64,000 nucleotides of DNA from Gallionella sp. (GTDB lineage Bacteria > Pseudomonadota > Gammaproteobacteria > Burkholderiales > Gallionellaceae), in assembly GCA_028689145.1 (NCBI GenBank), contig JAQTWT010000001.1, positions 372,001 through 436,000 of the forward strand, read 5' to 3'. The translations under genes and the position numbers were made by a program. Positions 10,039 to 19,939 of this stretch are shown here, in pieces. Under the pieces are notes generated by a model that was given only the letters and a program-made list of their open reading frames with translations, did not search any database and was not told the DNA's origin. Position 1 is the stretch's first letter; every line of letters begins with the position of its first letter.

Positions 10039-11103
10039 TCATATGCCAGCCAGTTCCGCGCAAACCTGCGCAACTTGTTGTGCCGCATCTGTCTTGGCCA
10101 CGCCGCGCGCCTGTTGCGCCATCGCCAATAATTTTTCGCGGGTCAGCTCCTGTAACAGCTGCGCCAGCTTCTGCGCATTCAGTTCGCGCTGCGGCAGCAA
10201 TACCGCCGCGCCGCGCTCGCTCAAAAAGCGCGCGTTATGGGTCTGGTGATCGTCCACCGCGAACGGGAACGGGATCAGAATGCTTGCGACACCCGCCGCA
10301 GCAAGCTCCGCAATTGTCAGCGCACCGGCGCGGCAAATCACCACATCAGCAGCGGCGTAGCACGTCGCCATGTCGTCGAGAAACGGTTTTAGCTCCGATT
10401 GCACACCGGCCTGCCGATACAGTTGTTGCACCGTCTCGAAGTGCTGTTTTCCAGTCTGATGGATTACGCTGGGCCGCAACGCTTCCGGCAGCTGTGCCAA
10501 TGCCTGCGGCAGCGCTTCATTGAGCGCCTTAGCACCGAGGCTGCCGCCCACCACCAGCACATTCAGCTTGCCGCTGCGTGCCGCATAGCGTGTGTGCGGA
10601 TCGGGTAATTCTGCGATGCTGTTGCGCACCGGGTTGCCGCACCAGGTCGCTTTCGGTAATACATCCGGAAAACCGCTCAACACCCGCTGCGCGATGCGCG
10701 CCAACACCTTGTTGCTCAATCCGGCGATGGAATTCTGTTCGTGTATCACCAGCGGGCGGCGCAGCAGTGCCGCCATCATCCCGCCCGGAAAAGTGATGTA
10801 GCCGCCCATGCCCAGCATCACATCGGGGCGATGGCGAAAGATCGCCGCCGCACTTTGCCACAACGCGACCAGCAGATTGAACGGCAACCGCACCAGACGC
10901 AGCAAACCTTTGCCGCGCACACCGGAAAATTGCACCCATGCCATGTCGTAGCCGTGCTTCGGCACCAGCTCCGCTTCCATGCTGTTCTGCGCGCCCAGCC
11001 AGATCACATTCCAACCCTGTGCACGCAGGACATCCGCGACCGCCAGCGCGGGGAAGATATGCCCGCCGGTTCCGCCCGCCATGATCATGATCGATCTAGC
11101 CAT
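10039..11103 (-). CDS. murG: UDP-GlcNAc:undecaprenyl-PP-MurNAc-pentapeptide transferase MurG
   Basis: Peripheral inner-membrane GT-B glycosyltransferase that converts lipid I to lipid II. The start at 11103 (MARSIMIMAGGTGGHIFPAL) has a GGAGG site 7 bases upstream; the frame extends eight codons further without support. The protein has 354 residues, the G-loop GGTGGHIFPALAVAD, GGYITFPGG, HEQNSIAGLSNKVLA, and the C-terminal sugar-nucleotide site CRAGALTIAELAAAGVASILIPFP. A REP pair lies between it and ftsW. Confidence 0.96.
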   Translation of the reverse strand: MARSIMIMAGGTGGHIFPALAVADVLRAQGWNVIWLGAQNSMEAELVPKHGYDMAWVQFSGVRGKGLLRLVRLPFNLLVALWQSAAAIFRHRPDVMLGMGGYITFPGGMMAALLRRPLVIHEQNSIAGLSNKVLARIAQRVLSGFPDVLPKATWCGNPVRNSIAELPDPHTRYAARSGKLNVLVVGGSLGAKALNEALPQALAQLPEALRPSVIHQTGKQHFETVQQLYRQAGVQSELKPFLDDMATCYAAADVVICRAGALTIAELAAAGVASILIPFPFAVDDHQTHNARFLSERGAAVLLPQRELNAQKLAQLLQELTREKLLAMAQQARGVAKTDAAQQVAQVCAELAGI

Positions 11104-11132
11104 GCGATACCTCCGCGCCGGGTACATTTAGC

Positions 11133-11191
11133 GTAGCGTGCGCTGTGCGCACGACCAACCAAGTTGAGGTCGTGCGCACAGCGCACGCTAC
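11133..11191. repeat. Inverted REP pair, family A
   Basis: GTAGCGTGCGCTGTGCGCAC on the left and GTGCGCACAGCGCACGCTAC on the right, with a 17-base spacer. It lies in the ftsW-murG gap, 35 bases after the ftsW stop and just upstream of the murG ribosome-binding site. Third copy of the family in the window. Confidence 0.9.
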
Positions 11192-11226
11192 TTGCCGCAC
11201 CGAAACAGTCGGATGGTAAAAATCAC

Positions 11227-12390
11227 TCATACCGCCATCCCCCGTGCGATTCGCCGGTTCTCGTAATCCACCCGCAACAGCACCGCTGCGGCGATGCAAT
11301 TCACCACCACGCCGCTGCCGCCGAAACTCAGGAACGGCAAGGTCAATCCTTTGGTCGGCAATACCCCCATGTTCACACCGATGTTGATCATCGCCTGCAC
11401 ACCCAGCCATACACCGATGCCCTGCGCGACCAGCGCGGAAAAGTTGCGGTCGAGGAATGCGGCGTGCCGCCCGATCTGAAAAGCGCGCATCACAAACAAC
11501 GCAAACAGTGCAATCACCGCCGCCACGCAGACCAGCCCCATTTCTTCTGCGATCACCGCCATCAGAAAATCGGTGTGTGCTTCGGGCAGATAGAATAATT
11601 TTTCCACGCTTGCACCCAGACCCACGCCGAACCATTCGCCGCGTCCGAACGCGATTAGTGCATGGCTTAATTGATAGCCTTTGCCGTAGGGATCGGACCA
11701 CGGGTCCATGAAGCCGATGACGCGCTGCATGCGGTACGGCGAGGAAAGAATCAGCGCGCCGAATGCCAGCGGTAATGCCACCACCAGTCCCGCAAACACC
11801 TTGATATTGAAGCCGCCCAGCCACAGCGTACCGAGCGCAATGGCGCAGATCACCACAAACGCGCCCATGTCCGGTTCGAGCAGCAGCAAACTGCCGACCA
11901 GCGCCATCACCACGAACATCGGCACAAACGCTTTGCTGAACAAATGGCCGACCTTGCCTTTGCGCACCGTGTAATCGGCGGCATACAGCACGGCGAATAA
12001 TTTCATCAGTTCGGAAGGCTGCAGATTGATGACGAACAGCGACAGCCAGCGGCGGCTGCCGTTCACTTCGCGTCCGATACCGGGGATCAGCACCAGCACC
12101 AGCAACGCTGCACCGGTCAGGAATAGATAGGGAGCGTAGTTCTGCCATATCTGCACCGGCACCTGAAATGCGAACAGTCCGGCCAGCAATCCGATCACGA
12201 TGAATATGCCGTGCCGCAGCAAATAATATGTCGGCTGGTAGCCGGTGAATTTGCTCGCCTCGGCGGTGGCGATCGAGGCGGAATACACCATAATCAGGCC
12301 GAGCGTGAGCAGCCCGATCAATACCCAGATCAGCAATTCGTCGTATTGCGCCTGCGGCGGACGGGTGCGTGTTTTGACTAGCGAGACCAT
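11227..12390 (-). CDS. ftsW: Septal peptidoglycan polymerase FtsW (SEDS family)
   Basis: Integral membrane SEDS glycosyltransferase that polymerises lipid II at the septum together with FtsI. The 387-residue protein has about ten hydrophobic segments. SEDS landmarks are seen: [11 protein letters not shown], the QPSELMKL loop, [24 protein letters not shown] and the [16 protein letters not shown] segment. The N-terminus is cytoplasmic and basic. The start overlaps the murD 3' end by 13 bases, so the two are translationally coupled. Confidence 0.96.
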   Translation of the reverse strand: MVSLVKTRTRPPQAQYDELLIWVLIGLLTLGLIMVYSASIATAEASKFTGYQPTYYLLRHGIFIVIGLLAGLFAFQVPVQIWQNYAPYLFLTGAALLVLVLIPGIGREVNGSRRWLSLFVINLQPSELMKLFAVLYAADYTVRKGKVGHLFSKAFVPMFVVMALVGSLLLLEPDMGAFVVICAIALGTLWLGGFNIKVFAGLVVALPLAFGALILSSPYRMQRVIGFMDPWSDPYGKGYQLSHALIAFGRGEWFGVGLGASVEKLFYLPEAHTDFLMAVIAEEMGLVCVAAVIALFALFVMRAFQIGRHAAFLDRNFSALVAQGIGVWLGVQAMINIGVNMGVLPTKGLTLPFLSFGGSGVVVNCIAAAVLLRVDYENRRIARGMAV

Positions 12391-13814
12391 GCGGCCTCCT
12401 TGATCAGCCCGTGTACCGCTTCGACGAATATCTCGGCGCGATGCGCATAATTGCGGAACATATCGAAACTGGCGCAGGCCGGGGACAGCAATACCGCATC
12501 GCCGGATTGCGCGAGTTGGGCGGCCTGCTGTACCGCATCGTTCATATCTTTGGCGCGCTGCACCGGTACGCCGCAGCCCTCCAGCGCGGCCGCGATCTGC
12601 GGTGTATCCCTGCCGATCAGCACCACTGCGCTGGCATGTTTGGCGACCGCGGCATTGAGCGGTGTGAAATCCTGCCCCTTGCCGTCGCCACCGGCGATTA
12701 GTATCACTGTACGCCCAAGACCTTCCAGCGCGGCAACCGTTGCGCCGACATTGGTTCCCTTGGAGTCGTCGTAATAGATCACGCCGTCGATTTCGGCCAC
12801 GCGCTCGACGCGATGCGGCAACCCTCTGAAGCTGCGCAGCGCTTCAAGCAACTCCGGCATCGGCAAGTCGATGGCACGGCATAGCGCCAGCGCGGCCAAC
12901 GCGTTGGCAACGTTATGCAGCCCGGCGATCTGCAGCTCGCTGACTTTTAGCAAGCGATCGCCGCCCTGCATCAACCATATCTCGCTGCCCGCCCGTTCAA
13001 TACCGAAATCGGTTGCGCTGTCGGGCGTATTCAATCCGAAGCTGACGATCCTGTTTCCGTCGCGCGCCATGGCCATGCTGCGCGCATCGTCGCGGTTCAA
13101 TACCTGTACACCGTCGCCGTGGAAAATGCGCGCTTTGGCCAGCGCGTACTCTTCGATGCCGGCATAGCGGTCCAGATGATCCTCGCTGACATTCAGCACC
13201 GTCGCCACATTGGCATCCAGCGTTGCGGTGGTTTCAAGCTGGAAACTGGACAACTCCAGTACCCATATTTCCGGCTGGTTTGCGCCGCGCGTCATTACCA
13301 CATCCAGCACCGCCGGAGAGATGTTGCCCGCCGCGACCGCATCTTTGCCGGCCGCCTTGCACATGTGTTCGACCATACTGGTCACGGTAGTCTTGCCGTT
13401 TGAGCCAGTGATCGCAAGAATCAAAGATTGCCTTTCTCGTTCGCCCTCTCTCCCCTCGCGGGAGAGGGGGGGATTTGTAGACAAGTGCTGAGCACTGACA
13501 TGTTGTGCGAACAGTTCGATATCGCCCACGACCGGAATACCGCGCGCCATCGCGCGCGCGACGAATTCGTCGCGCAGCGGCACGCCCGGGCTGATGGCGA
13601 TCAATTCAATATCTTCAAACAGCGCGTCGCTGAATGTTCCGAAAAATATCTGGTCGCCCGCGACATACTGTCCGACCTCTGCCAGATTAGGCGGCATACT
13701 GCGGCTGTCGGCGACGCGCAAGCGCGCGCCCTGCGCGCTGAGCCAGCGCAGCATCGACAGCCCGGTCTCACCGAGACCGAGTACCAGCACAAATTTGTCA
13801 GACCATTGTTTCAA
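12378..13814 (-). CDS. murD: UDP-N-acetylmuramoyl-L-alanine--D-glutamate ligase MurD with an in-frame repeat insertion
   Basis: Adds D-Glu to UDP-MurNAc-L-Ala. The preferred start is TTG at 13814, preceded by AGGAG with 6-base spacing and followed by [19 protein letters not shown]; this gives 478 residues. A TTG at 13874 would add 20 residues, but these are encoded by the mraY-murD REP pair and have no family support. ATP-binding loop [24 protein letters not shown] and [22 protein letters not shown] are intact. Ahead of the P-loop, about residues 107-127 contain an Arg/Glu-rich insert ([14 protein letters not shown]) from a family D repeat, at the N-terminal/central domain border. It overlaps ftsW by 13 bases. 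Confidence 0.94.
   Translation of the reverse strand: MKQWSDKFVLVLGLGETGLSMLRWLSAQGARLRVADSRSMPPNLAEVGQYVAGDQIFFGTFSDALFEDIELIAISPGVPLRDEFVARAMARGIPVVGDIELFAQHVSAQHLSTNPPLSREGREGERERQSLILAITGSNGKTTVTSMVEHMCKAAGKDAVAAGNISPAVLDVVMTRGANQPEIWVLELSSFQLETTATLDANVATVLNVSEDHLDRYAGIEEYALAKARIFHGDGVQVLNRDDARSMAMARDGNRIVSFGLNTPDSATDFGIERAGSEIWLMQGGDRLLKVSELQIAGLHNVANALAALALCRAIDLPMPELLEALRSFRGLPHRVERVAEIDGVIYYDDSKGTNVGATVAALEGLGRTVILIAGGDGKGQDFTPLNAAVAKHASAVVLIGRDTPQIAAALEGCGVPVQRAKDMNDAVQQAAQLAQSGDAVLLSPACASFDMFRNYAHRAEIFVEAVHGLIKEAAWSR
13444..13472. repeat. Family D palindromic repeat inside murD
   Basis: CCCTCTCTCCCCTCGCGGGA followed by GAGGGGGG forms an almost perfect hairpin around CGCG. It is translated in frame as part of the [13 protein letters not shown] insert of MurD and is related to the repeat in murC at 8904-8957. 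Confidence 0.75.
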
Positions 13815-13833
13815 TGTTTCTCCTAAACCTTGC

Positions 13834-13902
13834 GTAGGGGCGCGATTCATCGCGCCCTGATTTTGGGTATTCAAAGAAGGGCGCGATGAATCGCGCCCTT
13901 AC
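13834..13902. repeat. Inverted REP pair, family B2 (GTAGGGGCGCGATTCATCGC), overlapping the mraY stop
   Basis: Left arm GTAGGGGCGCGATTCATCGC, right arm GCGATGAATCGCGCCCTTAC. The right-hand head reads GTAA on the minus strand and overlaps the mraY stop codon TAA at 13899-13901. The left end is 14 bases upstream of the murD ribosome-binding site region, so the whole mraY-murD spacer is this element. Single copies occur at the ends of infA and pdxA. Confidence 0.88.
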
Positions 13903-15002
13903 CTCAGCTTCAATGTTGCCAGTCCGATCAGAACGAGCAACATCGTGATAATCCAGAATCGCACCACCACCTGGGTCTCTTTCCAGCCCTTCTGCTCATA
14001 GTGATGGTGCAGCGGTGCCATCAGCAGGATGCGCTTACCTTCGCCGTATCTCTTCTTGGTGTATTTGAAATACGACACCTGCAGCATCACCGATACCGCT
14101 TCGACCACGAACACGCCGCCCATGATGAACAGCACCAACTCCTGGCGCACGATCACCGCCACGGTGCCGAGCGCCGCACCCAGTGCAAGCGCGCCGACAT
14201 CGCCCATGAACACTTCCGCCGGGTAGGCGTTGAACCACAGGAAGGCCAACCCCGCACCGGCGATCGCCGCGCAGAACACCGCCAGCTCACCCGCCCCCGG
14301 AACATATGGCACACCGAGATATTTTGAAAACACCGCATTGCCGGCGACATAGGCGAAGATTGCCAGTGCGCTGCTGACCAGCACGGTGGGCATGATTGCC
14401 AGTCCGTCCAGACCGTCGGTCAGATTCACCGCATTGCTGCTGCCGACAATGACCAGATAGACCAGCACGATGAAGCCGACCGCTCCGAGCGGGAACACCA
14501 GATACTTGAAGAACGGCACGATCAGTTCGGTGTGCGCCGGCAGGCTGGCATGCGACAAAAGATAGATACCCACCGCCAGCGCAATCAGCGATTGCCAGAA
14601 CATCTTTGCCTTGGCGGACAGCCCTTTCGGGTTGCGGTGCACCACCTTGCGGTAGTCGTCCACCCAGCCGACCGCGCCCGTGCCGAGCGTGGCGAACAGC
14701 ACCACCCAGATGTAAGGGTTGCGCAAGTCGCCCCACAACAGGGTGGTAACGGCAACCGAGGTGAGGATCAGCGCGCCGCCCATGGTAGGCGTACCGGCTT
14801 TTATCAGATGGGTCTGCGGCCCGTCGCTGCGAACTGACTGGCCGATCTTCATTTCGGCCAGCTTGCGGATCATTGTCGGCCCTACCATGAAACCGATAAA
14901 CAGCGCGGTCATTGCGGACATTACGGTGCGCAATGTGATGTAATTGAACACACTGAAAAATCTGATGTCCTGAGACAGCCATTGGGTTAATGCGAGCAGC
15001 AT
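13899..15002 (-). CDS. mraY: Phospho-N-acetylmuramoyl-pentapeptide transferase MraY
   Basis: Polytopic inner-membrane enzyme that transfers phospho-MurNAc-pentapeptide to undecaprenyl phosphate, giving lipid I. The start at 15002 ([20 protein letters not shown]) follows an AGGAGG site; the frame extends 43 codons further upstream through murF sequence and is not real. At 367 residues it is slightly longer than E. coli MraY (360). Catalytic motifs are present: [34 protein letters not shown] and [14 protein letters not shown]. Its start overlaps murF by 16 bases and its stop codon lies in a REP element. Confidence 0.96.
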   Translation of the reverse strand: MLLALTQWLSQDIRFFSVFNYITLRTVMSAMTALFIGFMVGPTMIRKLAEMKIGQSVRSDGPQTHLIKAGTPTMGGALILTSVAVTTLLWGDLRNPYIWVVLFATLGTGAVGWVDDYRKVVHRNPKGLSAKAKMFWQSLIALAVGIYLLSHASLPAHTELIVPFFKYLVFPLGAVGFIVLVYLVIVGSSNAVNLTDGLDGLAIMPTVLVSSALAIFAYVAGNAVFSKYLGVPYVPGAGELAVFCAAIAGAGLAFLWFNAYPAEVFMGDVGALALGAALGTVAVIVRQELVLFIMGGVFVVEAVSVMLQVSYFKYTKKRYGEGKRILLMAPLHHHYEQKGWKETQVVVRFWIITMLLVLIGLATLKLR

Positions 15003-16417
15003 TGTGCCTCCTGTGTCGATAGGCAAAATGCCACCACGCGTTCCATTTTCATAAAGCGCGAACCCTTTACCAATACGGTGGTATTCGCATCCAGTTCCTG
15101 TTCCAACGCCTGCTGCAAATCCCCGATGCACTCGAAATGCCGCGCGCCGCTGCCGAACTCGCGTACCGTGTTGCTGCTCAGCGTACCCAGCGCATAGAGC
15201 TTTTCAATTCCGGCGCGGCGCGCTTCGCTGCCGATTTCGGCATGCAACGCCGCGGCGTTATCGCCCAATTCGCCCATATCGCCGAGCACCAGCACGCGCT
15301 TGCCGCCGTGCTTCCCCGCTTGAGCCAGTACACCGATCGCGGCGCACATCGAGGCGGGATTGGCGTTATAAGTATCGTCGATCAGGGTTGCGCCATGCCG
15401 CGCGGCCTTGCGCTGCAAACGTCCGGCCACACCGCCGAATTTTTCCAGACCTGCCGCGATGATTTCCAGCGGCACGTTCAGCGCCACGGCGGCGGCGGTC
15501 GCTGCCAGCGCGTTGCGCGCGTTGTGCGCACCGGGCACCTGCATATCCGCGCTGAAATTTCCCGACGGTGTCTGCACCTCCAGATGCAGCCCGGCACCTT
15601 GCGGCAACCATTGACCGGACACATCGGCTTGTCCGCACCTTGTCTCGCCCAACCCAAACTCAAGCAAATCATGCGAACCGGCGAGTGTCCGCCACAGCGG
15701 CGCATGTTCGTCGTCGGCATTGATCACGGCGCTGCCCTGCGGCTTGAGCCCGTCAAATATCTCGCCCTTGGCACGCGCCACCGCCTCCACCGTTCCCATA
15801 CCTTCCAGATGCGCGCCGCTGGCATTGTTGATCAGCGCCACATCCGGGCAGGCGATACGCGTCAGATAATCGATTTCGCCGGGATGGTTCATACCCATTT
15901 CAATCACCGCATAGCGATGCCGCGCATTCAATTGCAACAGGGTCAACGGCATGCCGATGTCGTTGTTAAAATTGCCTTTGGTGGCCAGCACGCCCTCTTC
16001 GTTTCCGGCTGCGGTGCGCAGGATGCTTGCAAGCATTTCCTTCACCGTGGTCTTGCCGTTGCTGCCGGTAATCGCCGCCAGCGGAATGTCGAACTGTTTG
16101 CGCCAATACGCCGCCAGTTGGCCCAGCGCGAGGCGCGTATCTTCTACTAGAAGGAGCGAGGATCGGGGAGCGGGGATCGAGGAGTTAGCCGCATAACTAT
16201 CCGCGTTGACCAGCGCGGCCACCGCACCGTCCTGAATGGCTTTCGCGACGAACTCGTAGCCGTCGAAATTTTCGCCGCGCAGCGCGATGAACAGGTCGCC
16301 CGGCTGTATCTTGCGCGAATCGCTGGATACGGCGGCAATGCGCACATCCGCGCCGACCAGTCGCGCACCCAGTGCCTGTGCAGCTTGTGAGAGCAGCATC
16401 ATGCCAACGTCTTTCAT
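14987..16417 (-). CDS. murF: UDP-MurNAc-tripeptide--D-alanyl-D-alanine ligase MurF with a short repeat insertion
   Basis: Adds D-Ala-D-Ala to the UDP-MurNAc tripeptide. The start at 16417 ([17 protein letters not shown]) has GGAGGG upstream and forms an ATGA overlap with murE; an ATG five codons upstream lacks a site. The 476-residue protein has [16 protein letters not shown] at the substrate-binding N-terminus, the P-loop [24 protein letters not shown], and [11 protein letters not shown]. Residues about 79-90 ([12 protein letters not shown]) come from a family C repeat and sit between the N-terminal domain and the [16 protein letters not shown] helix. Confidence 0.96.
   Translation of the reverse strand: MKDVGMMLLSQAAQALGARLVGADVRIAAVSSDSRKIQPGDLFIALRGENFDGYEFVAKAIQDGAVAALVNADSYAANSSIPAPRSSLLLVEDTRLALGQLAAYWRKQFDIPLAAITGSNGKTTVKEMLASILRTAAGNEEGVLATKGNFNNDIGMPLTLLQLNARHRYAVIEMGMNHPGEIDYLTRIACPDVALINNASGAHLEGMGTVEAVARAKGEIFDGLKPQGSAVINADDEHAPLWRTLAGSHDLLEFGLGETRCGQADVSGQWLPQGAGLHLEVQTPSGNFSADMQVPGAHNARNALAATAAAVALNVPLEIIAAGLEKFGGVAGRLQRKAARHGATLIDDTYNANPASMCAAIGVLAQAGKHGGKRVLVLGDMGELGDNAAALHAEIGSEARRAGIEKLYALGTLSSNTVREFGSGARHFECIGDLQQALEQELDANTTVLVKGSRFMKMERVVAFCLSTQEAQCCSH
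16150..16183. repeat. Family C repeat inside murF
   Basis: Reads AAGGAGCGAGGATCGGGGAG then CGGGGATCGAGGAG on the plus strand. It is the same family as the element in murB and the one after ftsZ but appears as a single arm. On the coding strand it adds about 11 residues ([11 protein letters not shown]) in frame. Confidence 0.7.
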
Positions 16418-17913
16418 GACGGCACCCTCCATTGCTGCAACGCACGCCCGGCGATATCCGTATCGCTGAACGGATGCCTCACGCCGCCGATCTCCTGGTA
16501 ATCCTCGTGCCCCTTGCCGGCTATCAGCACGGTATCTTGTTGCAGCGCGAGGCCGATGGCGCGTTCGATGGCCGCCGCGCGATCGACGATAGTCTCGTGC
16601 TTGTCGGCGGTCATGCCGCCGGCAATTTCGGCGATGATGCGTTGCGGATCTTCGCTGCGCGGATTATCGCTGGTGACGATGCAATGGTCGGAAAATTTTT
16701 CCGCGACCAGCCCCATCATGGGGCGCTTGCCGCGGTCGCGGTCGCCGCCGCAGCCGAATACACAGATCAGATTGCCACCGGAACTGCTGCTCACTTCGCG
16801 CAATGCCAGCAACACTTTTTCCAGTGCATCCGGGGTGTGCGCGTAATCCACGATCACCGTCGGCTGATCCTTGCTGCCGAGCCGCTGCATGCGTCCCGGC
16901 ACCGCCTGCACCTTGTTCAGAGAGACTACCGCATCGGCCAATTCGACACCGCTCACCAGCAGCACCGCCAAAGCACCGAGCAGATTTGCCGCGTTGAAAC
17001 GGCCGACCAGCATGCTGTTCAGTTGTTCGCCGCCCCAGCTTGAATGAATATTTAGCCGTAAACCCTGACCGCTCATCTGCGCCAGATTGCCGTACACCAT
17101 GCGTATCCCGAGGCGCTCTGCCAGTTGCAATGCGGCATCGCTCATGCCGTAGCCGACAATTTCAGTTTTCGCATCCTGCAATTGACCGGCCAGTTCCGCG
17201 CCGAACGCGTCATCGAGATTCAGCACCGCATATTTCAGCTGATTCCAATCGAACAGTTTGCGTTTGCTCGCCGCATAACTTTCCATGTCGCCGTGATAAT
17301 CGAGATGATCGCGGCTCAGGTTGGTGAGCAAAGCGACATCGAAGCGCACGCCGTTCACCCGCCCCTGCGCCAGCGCATGCGACGACACTTCCATCGCCAC
17401 GGCTTGAGCATCGGCATGCAGGTAATCCGCGAGCAGGCCGTGCACATGAATCGCATCCGGCGTGGTGTTGGCGCTGGCCTGTAGCGCGCCGGCAAAACCG
17501 TTGCCAAGCGTACCGATCAGCGCGCATTTCTTTCCGGCGGCGGTCAACGCATTGGCAATCCAGTGGCAGATGGAGGTCTTGCCGTTGGTGCCGGTGATCC
17601 CCACCAGCCATGACTTTTCGGAAGGCGCGCCATATACCGCATCGGCCAGCCACCCCGCCTTGTGGCGCAAATCGCTTACCGCGAAATTGGGTATCTGCCA
17701 GGCTTTGTCCCATACGAAATTCTGCGCTTCCCAAACCACCGCATTCGCGCCCTGCGCGATCGCCTGTGCAATGAACTGCCGTCCATCGGTTTTTTCGCCC
17801 GGATAGGCAACGAAGGTATCACCCTGCCGCACCGCGCGGCTGTCGGTCACCAGACGCGTAATGTTTACGCCAAATTTGGTCAATTGCTCGAGCAACATTT
17901 GGGAGGTATCCAT
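16414..17913 (-). CDS. murE: UDP-MurNAc-L-Ala-D-Glu--meso-diaminopimelate ligase MurE
   Basis: Adds the third residue of the stem peptide. The 499-residue protein has VTDSRAVRQGDTFVAYPG, the P-loop GITGTNGKTS, and the DNPR motif in VTSDNPRSEDP that marks meso-diaminopimelate (not lysine) specificity, as expected for a Gram-negative wall. GKGHEDYQEI is the conserved C-terminal segment. The ATG shares one base with the ftsI stop (TAATG) and a GGAGGAAG site precedes it, so expression is coupled in both directions with ftsI and murF. No repeat insertion is seen in this ligase. Confidence 0.97.
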   Translation of the reverse strand: MDTSQMLLEQLTKFGVNITRLVTDSRAVRQGDTFVAYPGEKTDGRQFIAQAIAQGANAVVWEAQNFVWDKAWQIPNFAVSDLRHKAGWLADAVYGAPSEKSWLVGITGTNGKTSICHWIANALTAAGKKCALIGTLGNGFAGALQASANTTPDAIHVHGLLADYLHADAQAVAMEVSSHALAQGRVNGVRFDVALLTNLSRDHLDYHGDMESYAASKRKLFDWNQLKYAVLNLDDAFGAELAGQLQDAKTEIVGYGMSDAALQLAERLGIRMVYGNLAQMSGQGLRLNIHSSWGGEQLNSMLVGRFNAANLLGALAVLLVSGVELADAVVSLNKVQAVPGRMQRLGSKDQPTVIVDYAHTPDALEKVLLALREVSSSSGGNLICVFGCGGDRDRGKRPMMGLVAEKFSDHCIVTSDNPRSEDPQRIIAEIAGGMTADKHETIVDRAAAIERAIGLALQQDTVLIAGKGHEDYQEIGGVRHPFSDTDIAGRALQQWRVPS

Positions 17914-19640
17914 TACACTTCCTCCACGATGATGTCGGTTGGCATAATGACGTTGTCCAGCGGCGCATCGTTCGGCACATTGAGCGCGCGCAACACTTCA
18001 CCGGTCACTTTGCTGAATACCGGCGCGGCGACCAGCCCGCCGTAGTATTGCCCGTTGTCAGGCTCGTCGATCATCACCGCCACGATCAGGCGCGGGTCCG
18101 ATACCGGCGCAAATCCGACAAAAGAGGCGACGTAGCGGTTAACGTAACGGCCGCCTTCCAGTTTATGCGCGGTACCGGTTTTTCCCGCCACGCGATAACC
18201 TGCCACCTGCGCCAGCGGCGCAGTTCCGCCGGGCTGCACCGCTTTCTCCAGCATGTCGCGCAACGCGTGTGCAGTGCTGTCTGAAAATACTTTTTTACCG
18301 ACAGCCGGTGCGTCCAGCTTCAGCAAGGACACCGCCTTCAGTTCGCCATCGTTGGTAAAGATCGTGTAGGCCCGCGCCAGTTGCAGCAGATTAACCGACA
18401 GACCATGCCCGTACGACATGGTGGCTTGTTCGATGGGCTTCCAGGTTTTCGATGCACGCAATTTGCCGGATGCCTCACCGGGGAAATTGCTGCCGGTCTG
18501 CGCGCCGAAGCCGCTATCCGACAGGCTCTGCCACAACGTCTCCGACTCCATCGACAGGGCGATCTTGGCCGAACCGACATTGCTGGATTTTTGAATGACC
18601 TGCGCGACGGTCAGCATCGCTTCCGGGTGCGAGTCGTGAATCTTTTTGCCGCCTACGGTGTACACACCGTGCTCGGTGTTGATGAGGGTATCAGGGCGCA
18701 CCTTGCCCTGTTCGATCGCGGTTGCCACGGTAAACGGTTTCATCGTCGAACCCGGCTCGAACAGGTCGGCGATGGCGCGGTTGCGCATCGCCTGAGCGCT
18801 GATCTTGCCGCGATTGTTCGGGTTGAAGGCGGGATAATTGGCGAGCGCCAGCACTTCGCCGCTGCGCGCATCGAGCACCACTACCGCGCCGGCCTTGGCT
18901 TTGTGCTGCCTGACCGCGCTCTCCAGCTCGCGATAGGCGAGGTGTTGCACATTGCGATCCAGACTCAGCACCACATCGCTGCCCGCCTTGGGTGCCAACA
19001 AACTACCGGCATCCTCGACGATGTGCCCGCGCCGGTCCTTGATGACGCGCTGGCTGCCGGATTTGCCGGCCAGCTGTTCCTGCAGGGACAGCTCCAGCCC
19101 CTCCTGTCCGTTATCGTCCTGCCCGGTAAAACCCAGTGTCTGCGCGGCCTCTTCTCCTGCCGGATAAAAGCGGCGATATTCGCGCTGCAGCGAAACACCG
19201 GGGAGATTCAGGCTCGCCACCTGTCCGGCCTGATCGGGAGGCAGATGGCGTTTGAGATAGACGAAATCGCGCGAGGTATCGAACAGGCGTTTTTTGACTT
19301 CCGCCGCATCCATGCCGAGTATTTGCGCCAGTTGCCTGACCTGGCTGTTGTCGGCTTCCGCGTCAGACGGGCTGGCCCACGCCGAGTCCACCGGCGTACT
19401 GACCGCCAGCGGTTCGCCGTTGCGGTCGGTGATCATGCCGCGGTGCGCGCTGACTTCGATCACGCGGCTGTAACGCGCGTTGCCTTTTTCCTGCAGGAAA
19501 TCGTCGTGTATGCCCTGCAGATACACGCCGCGCCCGAGCAGACCGAGCAAACCGGCAAGCAGCGCCGCGAATAACGCAGTGGCGCGCCATCCGGGCAATT
19601 TCGCCGTGATGTTCTGATGTGCGCTGGCCGCGTAATTCAT
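17913..19640 (-). CDS. ftsI: Septal transpeptidase FtsI (penicillin-binding protein 3)
   Basis: Class B penicillin-binding protein that cross-links septal peptidoglycan with FtsW. The 575-residue protein has a short cytoplasmic tail, one N-terminal membrane segment (about residues 19-40), a pedestal domain beginning near GNARYSRVIEVSAHRGMITDR (split by a conserved RG(M/A)I motif), and a transpeptidase domain with the active serine in PGSTMKPFT, SSN in QKSSNVGSAK and KTGT in AGKTGTAHK. The start overlaps the ftsL stop as ATGA. Confidence 0.97.
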   Translation of the reverse strand: MNYAASAHQNITAKLPGWRATALFAALLAGLLGLLGRGVYLQGIHDDFLQEKGNARYSRVIEVSAHRGMITDRNGEPLAVSTPVDSAWASPSDAEADNSQVRQLAQILGMDAAEVKKRLFDTSRDFVYLKRHLPPDQAGQVASLNLPGVSLQREYRRFYPAGEEAAQTLGFTGQDDNGQEGLELSLQEQLAGKSGSQRVIKDRRGHIVEDAGSLLAPKAGSDVVLSLDRNVQHLAYRELESAVRQHKAKAGAVVVLDARSGEVLALANYPAFNPNNRGKISAQAMRNRAIADLFEPGSTMKPFTVATAIEQGKVRPDTLINTEHGVYTVGGKKIHDSHPEAMLTVAQVIQKSSNVGSAKIALSMESETLWQSLSDSGFGAQTGSNFPGEASGKLRASKTWKPIEQATMSYGHGLSVNLLQLARAYTIFTNDGELKAVSLLKLDAPAVGKKVFSDSTAHALRDMLEKAVQPGGTAPLAQVAGYRVAGKTGTAHKLEGGRYVNRYVASFVGFAPVSDPRLIVAVMIDEPDNGQYYGGLVAAPVFSKVTGEVLRALNVPNDAPLDNVIMPTDIIVEEV

Positions 19641-19939
19641 GGCTGTCTGTTTACTCTACCGTCAGGTTCTACCCGTATGAATTGGACTTGCCCGTTTCCG
19701 GGCAACTGCATTTGCAACTGTTGCGCCGCAATCTTTTCGACGCGCGCTGGGGTGGCCCAGGTACTCTGCTCCAATTGCAACTGCCCCCATTCCACATCCA
19801 TCTGCTGCGCGCGCTCTTTTTCGTTCTGCAACTTGATGAACAGCTTGCGCGCCTTGTGCTGCGAGGTGACCACGCTCAGCGCGCACACCACCACCGCCGC
19901 CAGCAGCAATACATTCAATGCGCCTTCGTTACGCAACAT
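19637..19939 (-). CDS. ftsL: Cell division protein FtsL
   Basis: Small bitopic divisome protein that forms a coiled-coil complex with FtsB and FtsQ and activates FtsWI. The 100-residue sequence has one membrane segment at residues 8-25 ([16 protein letters not shown]), then a heptad-rich stretch ([20 protein letters not shown]) and the family's [18 protein letters not shown] block. It overlaps rsmH by 11 bases and ftsI by 4. Position between rsmH and ftsI is diagnostic. Confidence 0.93.
   Translation of the reverse strand: MLRNEGALNVLLLAAVVVCALSVVTSQHKARKLFIKLQNEKERAQQMDVEWGQLQLEQSTWATPARVEKIAAQQLQMQLPGNGQVQFIRVEPDGRVNRQP

Noticed and set aside
8440..10131. 563-codon open frame on the plus strand
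   Set aside because: It is antisense to murC, whose motifs are complete; histidine/arginine-rich translation is typical of shadow frames.
13815..13874. 20-codon N-terminal extension of murD starting at TTG 13874
   Set aside because: It is encoded by the REP pair; TTG 13814 has AGGAG at the right distance and the family N-terminus follows it.
15003..15131. 43-codon N-terminal extension of mraY
   Set aside because: It overlaps murF coding DNA and lacks similarity; ATG 15002 has a perfect AGGAGG site.
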